A stretch of 64,000 bases of DNA from NCBI GenBank assembly GCA_022605955.1, contig JAKCOZ010000012.1:23992015-24056014 (forward strand), in the 5' to 3' direction. The position numbers and the translations under genes were made by a program. Position 1 is the first letter of the stretch. Each line of letters starts with the position of its first letter. Below are positions 61,561-64,000 of the stretch, one piece after another. The notes beneath the pieces are model-generated. The model saw nothing but the letters and a program-made list of their open reading frames with translations. It did not search any database and was not told the DNA's origin. Origin of the DNA: Rallus limicola (Eukaryota; Chordata; Aves; Gruiformes; Rallidae).

Positions 61561-64000
61561 ACACGGTTATTACTCAGCAGCTGAGAGGTTACTAAGGACC
61601 CAAGAAGGATCTATTGGATTTGTTTCTGCAAATACCACCACAAATACACTTGAGTCATTTGCTTTTGCAGTGCTAATTGTCATGAAAAGATGAAGTTCCA
61701 GGTCACGCACCTCTCAGTGGAAATGAAGACTCCTAAAAAAAGCTTGGATAAGCTTCTTGATGATGAATATGCATCAGAAACATATTATATGGCATAACAT
61801 GGAGGGTCTTTATCCAGAAGGCAGCTGTTTCTAGAAGGAACACAGAAAATAAGACACACCGGGGAACCTGGAGTAAGGATTTTGTGTTTTTCTCTTTTCA
61901 AAAAGTTTACTAACAATCTGGGTATCATTAATTAGCCTGTTTGCTTCTTGGTTCTGTCTCCCCCCATCATCCTGTTCTTTTCAGCTGTATCAGAATTACT
62001 GGCCTTCACTAGATGGGCTCCAGTGATGGGGATACACTAGTCAAAAGTGGTCTTTACCACATTTATCACTCCCTGTGTTCTGCAATGTCTTTTCCAAGTT
62101 CAGTTCAACAACAGGGTCCTGATCTCAGGGGTCAATGTAGCCTCAAAGCAAAGTCCCCATAAACTTCAGGGCAGAAGGTATTTATAGGATATTGAGCAGA
62201 GAAGCAGTATAACCAAAGTACAACATCAAAAAAACATTTTTTCCAGACTCAATCTTTAGGTGTAAAGGAAAATAACCTAAAATTGGCAGGAACACATTCC
62301 TAATTGGTTCTTTCAGTAAAAGCAGCTCATTATTTGAAGTGAGAAACCCTCTCCCAGCCTACAAAAACTGGAGATTTACAGCATTATCCCCATCTGGCTT
62401 GGGATGACATCAAGATTTTTCAACATGGTATCCAAAAGAGTCAGAAGCCCAGTGGTTAGGATATTAATGTAGTGTGCAGGAGCCACAGTCGAATTCTTCC
62501 TTCCCTTGAGTCAAAGAAGACTGTAACCTCCATCTGCTGTCTCCCAAGCAAGTTTTATCTGTACGCTGCATTGCTGAGGACTCTGACAAGACTCATCCCT
62601 CCACCTCAGAAAAGAGCTTTGACAAACAGAGTGGTTTTTTTCACATTGGAGATCTTTATGTTAAAAGCAGCTTGGATAACAAAGGCCTGGCGATTTGTGA
62701 TTGAGTGTAGAGGCTCATTTGCTTTAGTGTTTTTAAAGGCAGGATCCCAGTCAATGTTTCCTGTAGTCAAGGAGAATTCGAGTTCAAAGGAATTTAAATT
62801 GTGTCCCAACAAAGCACTATGGCATGGAAACAGGATAGAGAGCTTGGATGTGTGTTCTGGATCTGGTTTAGAAATGGAGGGTTTGAGGGCTGTGCAGTAC
62901 TGAAAAGATTTCCAATGGTTTCAAGACCTATGACCAGATCTCTTGGGTGAAGCTCCCCATTACATAGAACTGCTGTACATACACTTCATTGCACAGTTTC
63001 CTTTGCAAGTGAAAAAAACCTCAACAAAAAAAACTATTATCAAGTGTGGCTTTGGAGTTTTGGCGTAATACCTAGGTAAGCACCAACGAACCAACACACT
63101 CTGCATTTTTTTACATGTTTGTATATAGACGTTGTGACTAGTGGTAACAGCTTTGGCAGTTTTTATTATTGTATTATTACTAAACAGTGTTTAGTAATGC
63201 CAGAAGAAATCCTGCACAAACTAAAAATATTGGATGTACGCCACTTATAGGTTCATCATCAGAGAATACTGTACATACGCCTTTTAGAAGGCAAATTATA
63301 TCTAAGTGCTTGCATCTTTACTGCTGCTCATTTAACTGAGCTCCACTTCTTGCATGTCTTCCATTTTCTTCAGGTGCTAAGCCAGAGAAACCAACCTCTG
63401 GGCTGCCTGCACCAAGGTAGGGGGTTAGCTAACTGCTTGAATGGCTTACTGTGAGAAAGAGGATGCTGGAACTTTGGGAAGAGAAAGGATCTTAGGGTTA
63501 GGCTAATGCAATTAAAGAATCAAGCTCCTTTGACCTTGTGGCAGCAGAAGGAGAAGGAGCAGTACCTTTGGGACGCTGAGAGCTTAAAAGAAGGCACAGC
63601 TATAAAAGCAACCAGGAAGGGGTCATGTTCCAGGTTAGCTTTTGAAGCAACTTCTCTTTGAGGATCTGAACTGAGAAGCCAGAGACAGAGGGGTATTCAG
63701 GGCAGACTACTCTCTCTCAGGAACCAGGTGTCTGTGTGCCCTGTTGTGCTTTGGTCCTCCGACAACACCCAACGTAACAACCGGGTGGATGCTGTAGTTT
63801 CCATACATGCACATCAGTCACCCAGAGCACTCCACTTCCCAGCCAAGTTTCCAGGCCTACATTCACCAAGCAATTTGTGGGAGTACTGCTGTGCCTGAGA
63901 ACGTAGTTAATACACAAAAAAAGTTTAGACCAAATCCTGCTTTTCTGGCACCACCGTTTTCCCCAAAAGTGACATTATAGAACATCATCCAGCCACTGCG
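61561..64000. other. Right-end flank, no gene recognised
   Basis: Contains a possible SINE relic (62446-62510) and, near the end, a TATAAAA at 63601-63607 in sequence vaguely like an LTR. The 143-codon frame at 62472-62903 has no recognisable domain. Confidence 0.55.
62446..62510 (+). repeat. Possible tRNA-derived SINE relic
   Basis: GCCCAGTGGTTAGGATATT resembles the A-box region of tRNA-derived SINEs, and CAGTCGAATTCTTCC, about 35 bases further on, resembles the B box. The sequence cannot form a tRNA cloverleaf, so it is not a tRNA gene. A 143-codon frame beginning inside it (62472-62903) shows no domain and is probably chance. Confidence 0.4.

Noticed and set aside
62472..62903. 143-codon plus-strand frame
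   Set aside because: Begins inside a probable SINE relic and shows no domain.

Overview
This is vertebrate nuclear DNA, and almost certainly bird. The repeats are mostly short 3'-end fragments of CR1 LINEs carrying the typical CR1 end (runs related to ATTCTATG). There is one LTR resembling avian ERVL-type solo LTRs, a few worn amniote-wide repeats, and low repeat density overall. The sequence is about 40% GC by eye, apart from two CpG-rich patches. Most of the open frames are chance frames. I see no bacterial, phage, CRISPR or operon features.

The one gene I can identify firmly is the 5' end of MEGF6 (multiple EGF-like domains 6) on the minus strand. Four coding exons join in frame to give the first 147 residues: exon 1 at 42142-42048, exon 2 at 28955-28821, exon 3 at 28185-28076 and exon 4 at 26521-26420. 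They encode a signal peptide, a seven-cysteine EMI domain and one complete EGF module. The remaining EGF exons must lie beyond the left edge. The promoter is a CpG island at about 41160-42480 with a TTTAAA box and Sp1-type GC boxes.

Layout: 1-26419 is part of intron 4, with no recognisable exon, three CR1 fragments and one older repeat. 26420-28955 holds exons 4 to 2 with short introns. 28956-42047 is the 13-kb intron 1, which contains an unexplained inverted pair of near-identical 47-bp segments. 42048-42480 is exon 1 plus promoter. 42480-64000 is upstream flank with a solo LTR (43880-44217), microsatellites, three minus-strand CR1 fragments, a second CpG island (about 60300-60670) with no recognised gene, and a lone 111-bp open, splice-flanked segment on the plus strand (51852-51962).

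The points most worth a second look are the orphan plus-strand exon candidate, the second CpG island, the inverted pair in intron 1, and the switch in CR1 orientation at the MEGF6 promoter. I did not find a convincing new multi-gene system. Names and family matches rest on reading and memory; no database search was run.
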